A stretch of 64,000 bases of DNA, taken from the NCBI GenBank assembly GCA_964561455.1, contig CAZLPS010000006.1:1-64000 (forward strand). Direction: 5' to 3'. The notes under the pieces are model-generated. The model did no database searches, had not been told where the DNA came from, and saw nothing but the letters and a program-made list of their open reading frames with translations. Both the position numbers and the translations under genes were made by a program. Shown here one piece after another: positions 39,063 to 47,034 of this stretch (positions are counted from its first letter, which is position 1; every line of letters starts with the position of its first letter). This DNA is from JABDGR01 sp964561455. GTDB taxonomy: Bacteria; Verrucomicrobiota; Verrucomicrobiia; Opitutales; JABDGR01.

Positions 39063-39458
39063 ATGATAATCCAACGCAACGGCTCCCAGCCCTCCAACAA
39101 AGGCCCGGCCGATTGGTTTACCGGCACGGTGCGGATTGACCCGCTGCTCCAAGCGCCGGCTCCCGCCCGCGTAGCCGGGGCCAGTGTCACCTTCGAACCC
39201 GGTGCCCGCACCGCCTGGCACACGCACCCTCTCGGGCAAACCCTAATCGTCACGGCTGGGTGTGGGCGGGCACAGCGCTGGGGTGGCCCAATTGAAGAAA
39301 TCCGGCCGGGCGATGTGGTGTGGTTCGCGCCGGGCGAAAAGCACTGGCACGGCGCCGGCCCTACCACAGCCATGACGCATATTGCCATACAGGAAAATCT
39401 CGACGGCAAAGTGGTGGACTGGATGGAAAAGGTCAGCGACGAGCAATATCAGGGCTGA
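39063..39458 (+). CDS. Cupin-domain protein
   Basis: 131 residues from ATG 39063, a single cupin barrel. Motif 1, ARTAWHTHPLGQTLIVTAG-like, is near residue 44 with HTHP and the spaced Gln/Glu metal ligands; motif 2 is PGDVVWFAPGEKHWHGAG near 82 with His. Related proteins are described as 'cupin, carboxymuconolactone decarboxylase-associated' or quercetinase-like; which reaction this one performs, if any, is unclear. It follows the aldo/keto reductase at 158 bases. The frame is open upstream through the repeats, but the heptad register and the cupin N-terminus support the ATG. Confidence 0.88.
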   Translation: MIIQRNGSQPSNKGPADWFTGTVRIDPLLQAPAPARVAGASVTFEPGARTAWHTHPLGQTLIVTAGCGRAQRWGGPIEEIRPGDVVWFAPGEKHWHGAGPTTAMTHIAIQENLDGKVVDWMEKVSDEQYQG

Positions 39459-39548
39459 ACCAAGTCGATAGCCCCAAAAGCCAAGAAGGATGTTGGCGGG
39501 GGCGAAAATAGTTGTCCAATCTCGCGGCCACGCGGGAATAATAGGTAA

Positions 39549-41177
39549 ATGGACCACATGAACGACATGGCGTTGGTGCGGGAATTCTCCGAAGGAGGCT
39601 CAGAGCCGGCTTTCACCGAGTTGGTTGGCCGGCACATCAACCTTGTCTATTCCGCCGCGCTGCGCTGCACCGGCAATTCCGAGGACGCGAAGGACGTGAC
39701 CCAGGCGGTATTTATTCTCCTGGCCCAAAAGGCCGGAAGCTTGGACCAGCAAACCATCGTTGCCGGTTGGCTGTACGAAACCACGCGATTCGCATCCATG
39801 AGATTTTTACGCAGCAAAAACCGGCAACGAGTCCGCGAACAGGAGGCTTATATGCAATCAACCTTAAATGAGACAGATCCCGACAAAGTTTGGCGGCAAA
39901 TCGCGCCACTGTTGGAGGAAGCCATGACGCGTCTCAATGAAAAGGAACGCACCTTGCTGGCGTTGCGCTTTTTTGAGAACAAGAGCGGCGCGGAGACTGC
40001 GGCGATTCTCGGCATTCAAGAATGGGCGGCCCACAAGCGTTTAAACCGCGCCGTGAAGAAGCTGCAAAGTTTCTTTCTAAAACGGGGTATCACTTCCACC
40101 ACCGCCGCGATTATCGGCTCAATCTCGGCCAATTCCATTCAAGCCGCCCCGGTTGATCTGGCAAAAACGGTGACCGCGGCAGCGCTGGCCAAGGGCGCGA
40201 CTGGCGGCGCGGCGACGCTGTTGGCGTCAGCCAAAGGCGGCGTCAGCGCGAAAGTTGCGGGTGCCACGGGGCTCTTCGGCGTGATTTTAAGCCCATTACT
40301 TGTTCTCTCCGGCCTTTGCGCGAACTATCGCCTGAGCCTCGACGAGGCCCATGCAGGTGAGGAACGCGACCTGGTCAAAACGTTTTTCCGCAAAGCCCTC
40401 CTCCTTGCCCTGGGATTCTCCGCCTTGTTGGCCGTGCCCCTATTTTGGGTGTGCCAAGGGCGAGATGACCCTTCGCTGTTTTGGGGGTTGTTGGTCAGCC
40501 AAGCCGTAGTCGTGTACTTTCTGACGGTGCTGGCCCTGGGCTTCGCCACCATTCAATCGCGGCGCCGGCATCTTGCCGGGCTCCTGGCGTCTGAATATGC
40601 GGGCAATTTTCCCCCAGCAGCGTATGAATATTGCAGCCGGTTCAGTCTGTTCGGGTTGCCGCTCGTTCATATTCGCATTGGTGATCGGTTTGACTTGCTG
40701 CGCGGCCCGGTGAAAGCCTGGATTGCCATCGGCAGCAGTCACGCGGTGGGGGTATTGTTCGCTTCCGGGGGAATCGCCATCGCCCCGGTAAGTTTTGGCG
40801 GCATTGCCATTGGCTTGCTGCCCTTTGGCGCGGTGGCGCTGGGAATAATGCCCATTGGCGCATGCAGTGTCGGAGTTTGGGCCTTTGGCGCGCTGGCCAT
40901 TGGCTGGCAGGCATTCGGCCGTTGCGCCTTCGCGTGGAAGTTGGCGATGGGCGGAATCGCGGTTGCGCATGATTTCTCGCTGGGTGACATCGCTCCCGCC
41001 GTACAAGCCAACACCGATATCGCCAGGGAGTTCGTCGACCAAAATTGGTTTCTAAGATTCGCCCAAGTTGTTTCGGGTCATGGAATCTGGGTGATGCTGA
41101 TTTGGGTTATTCCATTAATTCTACAAGGACGCATTGTGGCGCTGGCCCGGCGGCGCCAGGAGCGGGAAAATTCCTGA
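39549..41177 (+). CDS. ECF sigma factor fused to a membrane domain
   Basis: 542 residues. The first about 180 are an ECF sigma: region 2 (residues 10-90: FTELVGRHINLVYSAALRCTG, SEDAKDVTQAVFILLAQKAG and WLYETTRFASMRFLRSK) and region 4 (115-175: EEAMTRLNEKERTLLALRFFENKSGAETAAILG). A hydrophobic Ala/Gly-rich linker follows, then three or four membrane helices (about 235-255, 275-325) and a stretch with Gly-Ile-Ala periodicity (FGGIAIGLLPFGAVALGIMP, about 405-460) before a final helix pair. So sigma and membrane anchor (and perhaps signal sensor) are in one chain, in place of a separate anti-sigma. Start ATG 39549. The TPR-like membrane protein 18 bases downstream is probably its partner. Confidence 0.85.
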   Translation: MDHMNDMALVREFSEGGSEPAFTELVGRHINLVYSAALRCTGNSEDAKDVTQAVFILLAQKAGSLDQQTIVAGWLYETTRFASMRFLRSKNRQRVREQEAYMQSTLNETDPDKVWRQIAPLLEEAMTRLNEKERTLLALRFFENKSGAETAAILGIQEWAAHKRLNRAVKKLQSFFLKRGITSTTAAIIGSISANSIQAAPVDLAKTVTAAALAKGATGGAATLLASAKGGVSAKVAGATGLFGVILSPLLVLSGLCANYRLSLDEAHAGEERDLVKTFFRKALLLALGFSALLAVPLFWVCQGRDDPSLFWGLLVSQAVVVYFLTVLALGFATIQSRRRHLAGLLASEYAGNFPPAAYEYCSRFSLFGLPLVHIRIGDRFDLLRGPVKAWIAIGSSHAVGVLFASGGIAIAPVSFGGIAIGLLPFGAVALGIMPIGACSVGVWAFGALAIGWQAFGRCAFAWKLAMGGIAVAHDFSLGDIAPAVQANTDIAREFVDQNWFLRFAQVVSGHGIWVMLIWVIPLILQGRIVALARRRQERENS

Positions 41178-41195
41178 CTTTCAACCTCGAAAAGC

Positions 41196-42011
41196 ATGAA
41201 ACTCAAGATGAAACCTTCCATCAGCCCGCTCTTGATTATTTCTGTCGTGATCGCCGCCGGCGCCCTCCTTTATTGGAGCCGTCAACCAGTCCGGCCCGTT
41301 CCCTCCGCTCCAATTTCCGGACTATCGTCGGATCCGGCGAAACCCACAGAGATAGGCTTGCCTGCGGTGGACCCGCGAAATGGTTCCGCAAACCGCAACG
41401 GGTCGCAGATTCCAACCTTGAATTCCGCAGCTGGCGACTCCGGGCTGGACGGCGCGGCCACGACCTCCAGCCGGGTCGTTGATGATTTGATCTCCCCGCA
41501 AACCAGCTTCAACGAGAAACGGTCTCTCGCGGGCAAATTGCTGGCGACAGGTGGATTGGACCAAGCCATCGCGGAATTGAAACAACGCGCGATAAACAGC
41601 CCGGGTGATCCGGAAATTCCCGCCACGCTGGGTGAACTTGATCTTGGGAAAATACCGTCCACCCAGGATCCCAATGAAAAAGGAATTCTGGCGCTGGAAG
41701 CTGACCAGTATTTCAACTCCGCGTTAAGCATTGATCCGGCAAACTGGGACGCGCAGTTTGCCAGGGCGTCCGCCTTGTCCGGCTGGCCGGCCGAATTGAA
41801 CAAGGGCCTCGAGGTGGTTCAACAATTGTCCGCCCTCATTGATCAGCAGGAAACGATGCCGGTGCAGCCACAATTCGCGCTGACTTATGCGCTGTTGGGT
41901 GATGAATATCAAAAGCTTGGCCAGCCCGAAAATGCCGCTCAAATTTGGCGGCTGGGTACGCAAAAGTTTCCCAACAATACAGAACTTCACAAAAGAATGG
42001 CCCATCCGTAA
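41196..42011 (+). CDS. Membrane-anchored TPR-like protein
   Basis: 271 residues. An N-terminal membrane anchor (ISPLLIISVVIAAGALLYW, about residues 8-26) is followed by a Pro/Ser-rich linker (about 28-90) and TPR-like helices (GGLDQAIAELKQRAINSPGDPEI; ADQYFNSALSIDPANWDAQFARA; LTYALLGDEYQKLGQPENAAQIWRLG). The periplasmic TPR part probably mediates protein contacts. It starts ATG 41196, 18 bases after the membrane-fused sigma factor, so they are likely co-expressed and may act in one signal pathway. Substrate or partner unknown. Confidence 0.78.
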   Translation: MKLKMKPSISPLLIISVVIAAGALLYWSRQPVRPVPSAPISGLSSDPAKPTEIGLPAVDPRNGSANRNGSQIPTLNSAAGDSGLDGAATTSSRVVDDLISPQTSFNEKRSLAGKLLATGGLDQAIAELKQRAINSPGDPEIPATLGELDLGKIPSTQDPNEKGILALEADQYFNSALSIDPANWDAQFARASALSGWPAELNKGLEVVQQLSALIDQQETMPVQPQFALTYALLGDEYQKLGQPENAAQIWRLGTQKFPNNTELHKRMAHP

Positions 42012-42102
42012 TTGCAAACTTCATGGACCGGATGTGACTGCAATTTCTTCCACGGACTGCGGCAACGCTCATCGCGCGGCAAGGCTCCAGCACCGACCAT
42101 AT

Positions 42103-43485
42103 TTACGGGGCCTTGGTGGCCTCACTCGCAAAGTCGGTGAGCATCAGATTATTAACATCCATCAAAATGGTGGCCGGGCGGGCGTCGGGCTTCAGCGTCG
42201 TAATCCGCACGCCCTTTAAATTCAGCCCATTGACGTGCCGCGCGTAGATGCCATAGGCGGGCATGATTTTGCCGAACATGTCGAATTCCGGATAGGCCGT
42301 TTCTTTTTCAGGCAAAATCTCTTTCGCCGCCTCGGCGGTTCCACCGCCCGGCAACTCGAGCTGGATATTCTCCAAGGTGAGCGCCTCCACCGGGAAGCCG
42401 GGCACGCCATTGATCAGCATCCCAATCTGCTCGATGTTTTTCGCCGTCACGTTCTTAATCGTTATGTTGGTTAGCTTGCCGGGGGCGGTCCTCGGCTGCT
42501 CGCCCTCGCGGAAGGTCTTTAGTCGCGAACCAAGACGGATGCTGATGGGAACGATTACGCCGTCCATGGTGATGTTGCTTATCGTCACATCGCGCAGGTC
42601 GCCGCCGTCCACGGTGTAAAGGGCGATGCCCGACATCTTCGTGTTCGTGATTTGGCAGTCGGTCACCGTGATGTTCGCAAAGCCGCCGATGGATTCCGTG
42701 CCCAGCTTGATGGCATTCGTCCGGGTGGAGAGCTTGCAATTAGCCGCGTGAATATCGCGGCTTGGCGACGTGATGCTGGTGGATTTGATGACCAGCGCAT
42801 CGTCCCCGCTGATGACGTCGCAATTGCGAATCTGGATGTTTTCGCTGGAATCAAGGTTGATGCCGTCATTGTTGGGCATGCCCAAATCCCGGCTGCGAAT
42901 GTTCACGCCCTCAACCACGGCGCCCTTGGTCTGAAAGAAATTCAGTGTCCACGCGCCCGGATTGGTGAGATGGACATCGCGCACCGTGACATTGGTACAG
43001 CGCACCCAGCGCACTAGAAACGGCCGTATCGTATAGGTGGCTTCGGTGGCTTTCAACTTGGGACTTTGCCCGTCCACCGTCCCCGGGCCCTCAAGGCCCA
43101 CATTCGCGGCATCCACGGCGACAATCAGCGCGTGCCCCAGCGGATGGCCGCTGCCATCAATAAACGGATCCAGATTGCGGTAATCGGCAACATTGGTGCT
43201 GCCGAGCAACGTGGCCTGATCTTCCAGCCGCAAAGTAACATTGCTTTTAATTTGAATCGTGCCGGTCAGATAGCGGCCGGCGGAAAAGGAAATCGTCCCA
43301 CCCCCAGCAGCGGAGCAGTCATCAATGGCCTTCTGGATGGCAGCTGTATTCAATGTTGTCCCGTCGCCGACCACCCCGGCTTTAGTGGCAATGATGACCT
43401 GGTTCGCGCCCAAGGCTGGATGGGCGGCAAAAAGCAAGCTGAACGCTGGCAGTATTGCGAATACTGCACATTTGAAGGAGAACAT
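42103..43485 (-). CDS. Secreted GH28-like pectinolytic (polygalacturonase-type) beta-helix protein
   Basis: 460 residues from ATG 43485 with a signal peptide (FAILPAFSLLFAAHPALGA). The right-handed beta-helix follows, with the GH28 head pattern AGVVGDGTTLNTAAIQKAID near residue 36 and SAAGGGTISFSAGRYLTG near 57. The catalytic Asp region reads NNDGINLDSSENIQIRNCDV near 206 with ISGDDALVIKS next (Asp pair of GH28), and TRTNAIKLGTESIGGF near 255 stands where GH28 enzymes have GHGxSxGS/RIK; so the site is variant and activity on galacturonan is inferred, not sure. It lies directly downstream of the GH29 fucosidase on the same strand (26 bases), suggesting joint use of pectin or fucosylated polysaccharide. 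Confidence 0.83.
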   Translation of the reverse strand: MFSFKCAVFAILPAFSLLFAAHPALGANQVIIATKAGVVGDGTTLNTAAIQKAIDDCSAAGGGTISFSAGRYLTGTIQIKSNVTLRLEDQATLLGSTNVADYRNLDPFIDGSGHPLGHALIVAVDAANVGLEGPGTVDGQSPKLKATEATYTIRPFLVRWVRCTNVTVRDVHLTNPGAWTLNFFQTKGAVVEGVNIRSRDLGMPNNDGINLDSSENIQIRNCDVISGDDALVIKSTSITSPSRDIHAANCKLSTRTNAIKLGTESIGGFANITVTDCQITNTKMSGIALYTVDGGDLRDVTISNITMDGVIVPISIRLGSRLKTFREGEQPRTAPGKLTNITIKNVTAKNIEQIGMLINGVPGFPVEALTLENIQLELPGGGTAEAAKEILPEKETAYPEFDMFGKIMPAYGIYARHVNGLNLKGVRITTLKPDARPATILMDVNNLMLTDFASEATKAP

Positions 43486-43511
43486 AGATGTCTTTGTACT
43501 TTCCGCTTGGT

Positions 43512-45326
43512 CTAGGCAAGCGTGACCTTGAAACCCAGTGCGATGCGAAAGGGCATTTGTGCGGGACATTTGATTTCCAGTCCATCCGCCGATTGCTTCC
43601 AATCCACGGTTGCCATGGACCCAAGCAAGCTGACGGATTTTACAGTGGGCACGGCGGGTTGCGCCGCCGTTCCCATCGAGGTAATCTTCACTGCCGTGCC
43701 TGGGTCAGGCACCGCCATGCAGAAGGCGTACACCGAACCGTCCTTGCCGGCAGTGAAGCGGAAATCCTGCGGACCGAACTTAAAGCTCGCCTGGCGCTGG
43801 CTGATCTTGCCGGTGGGCGATTGGCGAACGAGGCCATTGGCCCCTTCGCCGTATTTTAGCCAGGCCCGGCTGCCATAAATTGCTTCGCCGTTGATTTTCA
43901 TCCAGTCGCCCACCTCGGCCAGCATCTTCAGACAGCCGTCGTCAAAGGAGCCATCCGGGCGCATGGCGATATTGACACAGAAACAGCCGTCGCGCGATAC
44001 ACACTCGAGCATGTGGCGCACGAGCGCCCCGGCGTCATACACAAAGCCGGGCGCGTAATACCAGTCGCCGTAGGCCGTTTCACCGATCCACGGCTGGTCG
44101 GTCTTGATGTCCGCCGGCCAGTTGTCCTCAAACGTGTTGACGACGCCGTTGCCCGGCGGATGAAACTTGACGATGCTAAACGTGTCCACTTTGCCGCGCG
44201 TGGCCAGCGAGTGGTTATAGAAATCCGCAATCACGCGCTGCATGGCATCGCATTTATACCCGGTCGCGCTCTTGTATCCGGTATAGGGCTGGGTGGAATT
44301 GCCGTCCGTGTAAATGAAATCGGGATCGTATTTCCGCACCACGTCCATGATGCGCAACGCCCAGCGGTTGACATACCATTTCGCATATTCCTGATGACGG
44401 GTGAGAATGCCTTGGTCCGGACACCAACTGTCCTGGTCAAATCCTTTGTACTCGCGCAAATCCACACCGTAAAGCAGGCGTGGATCCATGCCCTCCCACC
44501 ACTTGCCCTTTCCATCGGCCAGGGTGATGTTTCCATCGTATGGCACCCCGGCTTTGGGTCCAGTCCGGTCACTGCCCAGCGATTTGAGCCACCACCACCA
44601 GGTGTATTCATGGTGGAACGAAACGCCAAACCGCATACCTTCCTTCTGCGCAGCCTTTGACCATTCACCCAAAAAATCGCGTTTGGGGCCAAGATTGACG
44701 GAGTTCCACGGCTGATAGGCAGAATTCCAATTGTCGAAGTTGTCGTGGTGGACGCCTTGAATCAACATGAACCGCGCACCGATATCCTTGTACAGCTTTA
44801 CCACCGCCGCCGGGTCGAGCTTGGTCGGGTTCCAATCCTTCAATAATTCCTTGTAGCCCACTTCGGAGGGATGGCCGAAGTCCCGCAAGTGATTGTTATA
44901 GGCAAGTTGCCCCTGCATATAGAGTCGGCGCGCGTACCAGTCACCGCTCTGGCCCGCCGCCTGCGGTCCAAAACACACCCAAATGCCAAATTTGGCGTCG
45001 CGCAGCCAGCTGACTTCTTTGCCGGGATAGTTTTGTGCGATGGATTCCCAAGTTGGTGCATAAGGGCCGGGAACCATGGGGAAATCCATCTTGGCCTCCG
45101 GAAACTTCGTCGGGTCGCCCATCGGCACGGAGCCTGCCGGTCGCTTGGGCGGAAGTTCAGGCATGGGCGCGAGCGGCGGCAGTGGCGGCAATCCGTTGGT
45201 CGCCGGAATGGGCGATGCGGTGGGTACGGCCCCGCGAGCCAAGGACGAATACCCGCTGAGCAGATTGCCTGCGGCGATGCCAGATCCGGCCAGCGAAGTT
45301 AACTTGATAAAAGTGCGGCGCTGCAT
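43512..45326 (-). CDS. GH29 alpha-L-fucosidase
   Basis: 604 residues from ATG 45326. The N-terminus MQRRTFIKLTSLAGSG carries a twin-arginine motif (RRTFIKL), so Tat export is likely. A Pro-rich linker (about 40-70) precedes the GH29 barrel: WLRDAKFGIWVCFGPQ near 100, the segment MLIQGVHHDNFDNWNSAYQ near 183 (His pair), FGVSFHHEYTWWWWLKSLG near 230, and DPDFIYTDGNSTQPYTGYK near 340 with the nucleophile Asp expected in YTDG. A beta-sandwich C-terminal domain ends the chain. It removes L-fucose from glycans in the periplasm or outside. The frame is open 13 codons further upstream. Together with the GH28-like gene it forms a small saccharolytic unit. Confidence 0.88.
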   Translation of the reverse strand: MQRRTFIKLTSLAGSGIAAGNLLSGYSSLARGAVPTASPIPATNGLPPLPPLAPMPELPPKRPAGSVPMGDPTKFPEAKMDFPMVPGPYAPTWESIAQNYPGKEVSWLRDAKFGIWVCFGPQAAGQSGDWYARRLYMQGQLAYNNHLRDFGHPSEVGYKELLKDWNPTKLDPAAVVKLYKDIGARFMLIQGVHHDNFDNWNSAYQPWNSVNLGPKRDFLGEWSKAAQKEGMRFGVSFHHEYTWWWWLKSLGSDRTGPKAGVPYDGNITLADGKGKWWEGMDPRLLYGVDLREYKGFDQDSWCPDQGILTRHQEYAKWYVNRWALRIMDVVRKYDPDFIYTDGNSTQPYTGYKSATGYKCDAMQRVIADFYNHSLATRGKVDTFSIVKFHPPGNGVVNTFEDNWPADIKTDQPWIGETAYGDWYYAPGFVYDAGALVRHMLECVSRDGCFCVNIAMRPDGSFDDGCLKMLAEVGDWMKINGEAIYGSRAWLKYGEGANGLVRQSPTGKISQRQASFKFGPQDFRFTAGKDGSVYAFCMAVPDPGTAVKITSMGTAAQPAVPTVKSVSLLGSMATVDWKQSADGLEIKCPAQMPFRIALGFKVTLA

Positions 45327-45447
45327 GGCCACTCTTTTGCGCCCTAATTTTGGGGAATTTTGCACTGCGGCAATTACCTTGATTGAATTGAAGAATACCT
45401 CAACCGCTAAAATGGCGGGAGGGGAGGGTTCTGAATCCTTAATGCAT

Positions 45448-45484
45448 ATTGTTGATCAAAGTCAAATGCCAGGGATCCGAACCC
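45448..45484. repeat. 37-bp direct repeat, left copy
   Basis: Identical to 46783-46819 except one base. Read on the minus strand its end (GGGTTCGGATCCC) looks like the T-arm of a tRNA. The two copies bracket a two-gene module, 1335 bp apart. Confidence 0.9.
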
Positions 45485-45536
45485 GCCCGTGTAAAGTCAT
45501 TACAAGTAACTTTCTTCCAAAAAGTTATGGATATGT

Positions 45537-46286
45537 CTAAACCCGCCTTTGAATGCCTCGCGGCAAACGTTTTTCTATAAACGCATGAAGTTTTAGCAGC
45601 TTCCCGGCTTTAAGCCCGGCGAACAGAATTCGGGGTTCGATCTTCAATCGTTCAAACGCCCTATGGCCGTTTTTACTCGTTACTATGGCGAGTAATCGTT
45701 CAAGAAAACTGATCAGCTTGCGCTCCTCCATTCGTCCTTCGTTGGCCGCCTTTTGCAGGTCTTCCAAATAGGCGGGGAGCAGCCGGGCTAGAATAACCAC
45801 ATGGCGGGAATCTTGCCGCCCGGTTTGCGGCAGGTCGGCTAAATTCGCGATCTTTGCTTTTAGCAGCACAATCGGTCCCGGCACCTGGACTTGCACGCTG
45901 CCCTTGCCTATCGCCATGGTGTAAATCGGCTCACTCAGTTCCTCGTTGGTTACGCCATGAACGGAACGCAGCACTTCGATGGGCAGCGATTGGCCATTGG
46001 CGTCCTTGGTGATCACCACCCCCACCTCATTGCTGGGCGGGCGCAATGGGAAAAATTGGGGTTTGGCCCCCGCCAGCCTTCCCAGTGCCTTCAATGTTTC
46101 CTTATCGCCCAGAACATCCGCATCTCGGGAAACAAAAGGAGTCAATCCAATGGTGCGCTCGTGATAATAAAGCGCCCAGAGATTGATGGCTTGCCCGCCT
46201 ACTAAAAGCAGCGGCTTCGCTGTCGCCAGCATCGGCGCAAAGTCGGCAGGCGGACGGGGCCTTGCTTCAGAGGGCAACAGCGGCAT
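45537..46286 (-). CDS. Nucleotidyltransferase-fold protein (toxin-like, AbiEii/MNT type)
   Basis: 249 residues from ATG 46286 (a TTG at 46304 is alternative). The nucleotidyltransferase signature appears as LLLVGGQAINLWALYY near residue 26 and FVSRDADVLGDKETLKALG near 50 (GG...DxD pattern), with conserved VPGPIVLLKAKIANL near 136 and HVVILARLLPAYLEDL near 162. Such proteins occur as toxins of type IV or MNT/HEPN-like modules, or as minimal nucleotidyltransferases. It overlaps by 20 bases the upstream RHH-like gene, the normal order for antitoxin then toxin. The module lies between 37-bp direct repeats, so it may be mobile. Function inferred. Confidence 0.7.
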   Translation of the reverse strand: MPLLPSEARPRPPADFAPMLATAKPLLLVGGQAINLWALYYHERTIGLTPFVSRDADVLGDKETLKALGRLAGAKPQFFPLRPPSNEVGVVITKDANGQSLPIEVLRSVHGVTNEELSEPIYTMAIGKGSVQVQVPGPIVLLKAKIANLADLPQTGRQDSRHVVILARLLPAYLEDLQKAANEGRMEERKLISFLERLLAIVTSKNGHRAFERLKIEPRILFAGLKAGKLLKLHAFIEKRLPRGIQRRV

Positions 46287-46668
46287 GGGCACGATCAAAA
46301 TCAATCAAGCGAATCGCCTGAGAAAAGGAAGCGAGAGAGTTGCGTTCTTGGATGGCGTCCGGGCTCGCCAATTGTAGATCCAAAATCACCTGGTCGAATT
46401 CGCGTTGGGCGCGCTTGAATCGCGACAATTGTGCTGCGGTCTTGAATTGCGGCGGCATTCGCGGGGCGCTCCGCCAAACGACTGCACTCAGTGCTTTTGC
46501 TTGTGCCGGGATCGTCCCTCGCTTCCTGAGCAATTCCCTCGCCGCCTGACGGAGCAAGGCCATGACCGTGGTGTCCTCGCGACGGGCAATCTCCGCCAGC
46601 GCAGCCAGCACCGCCTCGTGCTCGGCCAGGCTCTGCCGCTTCTTCGTTTTGGCCAGTTGATTGGGCAT
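46267..46668 (-). CDS. RHH-like small protein, probable antitoxin partner
   Basis: 133 residues, ATG 46668. Residues 10-52 (LAEHEAVLAALAEIARREDT, then VMALLRQAARELLRKRG) look like a ribbon-helix-helix-type DNA-binding unit; the remainder is charged and ends FDRAHAAVAL. No membrane segment. It overlaps the nucleotidyltransferase gene (20 bases), which it precedes. As an antitoxin it would bind and block the downstream protein and repress its own promoter. The family is not confirmed. Confidence 0.62.
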   Translation of the reverse strand: MPNQLAKTKKRQSLAEHEAVLAALAEIARREDTTVMALLRQAARELLRKRGTIPAQAKALSAVVWRSAPRMPPQFKTAAQLSRFKRAQREFDQVILDLQLASPDAIQERNSLASFSQAIRLIDFDRAHAAVAL

Positions 46669-47034
46669 GTTAAAAAGGTTGATTCAACCTAAAATGAATT
46701 TGGCCCGTGAGCAAGTGCATTTTGACGTCCGGTTTCTGGGTTTTAAACGCGGAACGGGATTTTCCTTTTCCCCCTACGGCAGATTGTTGATCAAAGTCAA
46801 ATGCCAGGGATACGAACCCCCTCGAACCTTGAATCTTCGTTGGCCGTTTCTATTCAATGACTTATGGCGCAAATCTTTTTGACGAATTGTGCTCAAGCAG
46901 GCGATACGTCGGGTTAAAGGAATCAGGATAGGCATTTTCTTTGGCATTACAGTTGCTTTATGAGTGGAAGCCCCCCTATCTAAACCCCACAAACCGCTCA
47001 TCCCGCTCAGCCATCGGCCTGCCTTGCCCATCCT
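46669..47034. other. Intergenic region with right-hand direct repeat
   Basis: About 366 bases without a gene. It holds the right copy of the 37-bp direct repeat (46783-46819) and, after it, sequence lower in G+C (46827-46960). I see no recombinase gene. Just before 47035 no Shine-Dalgarno or strong promoter is apparent. Confidence 0.4.
46783..46819. repeat. 37-bp direct repeat, right copy
   Basis: Matches 45448-45484 at 36 of 37 positions. Minus strand ends in GGGTTCGTATCCC, T-arm-like. Probably one boundary of the mobile toxin-antitoxin module. Confidence 0.9.

Noticed and set aside
45448..45484. tRNA gene at the T-arm-like direct repeat
   Set aside because: Only the T-arm-like end is present; no acceptor, D-arm or anticodon arm could be found around either copy.
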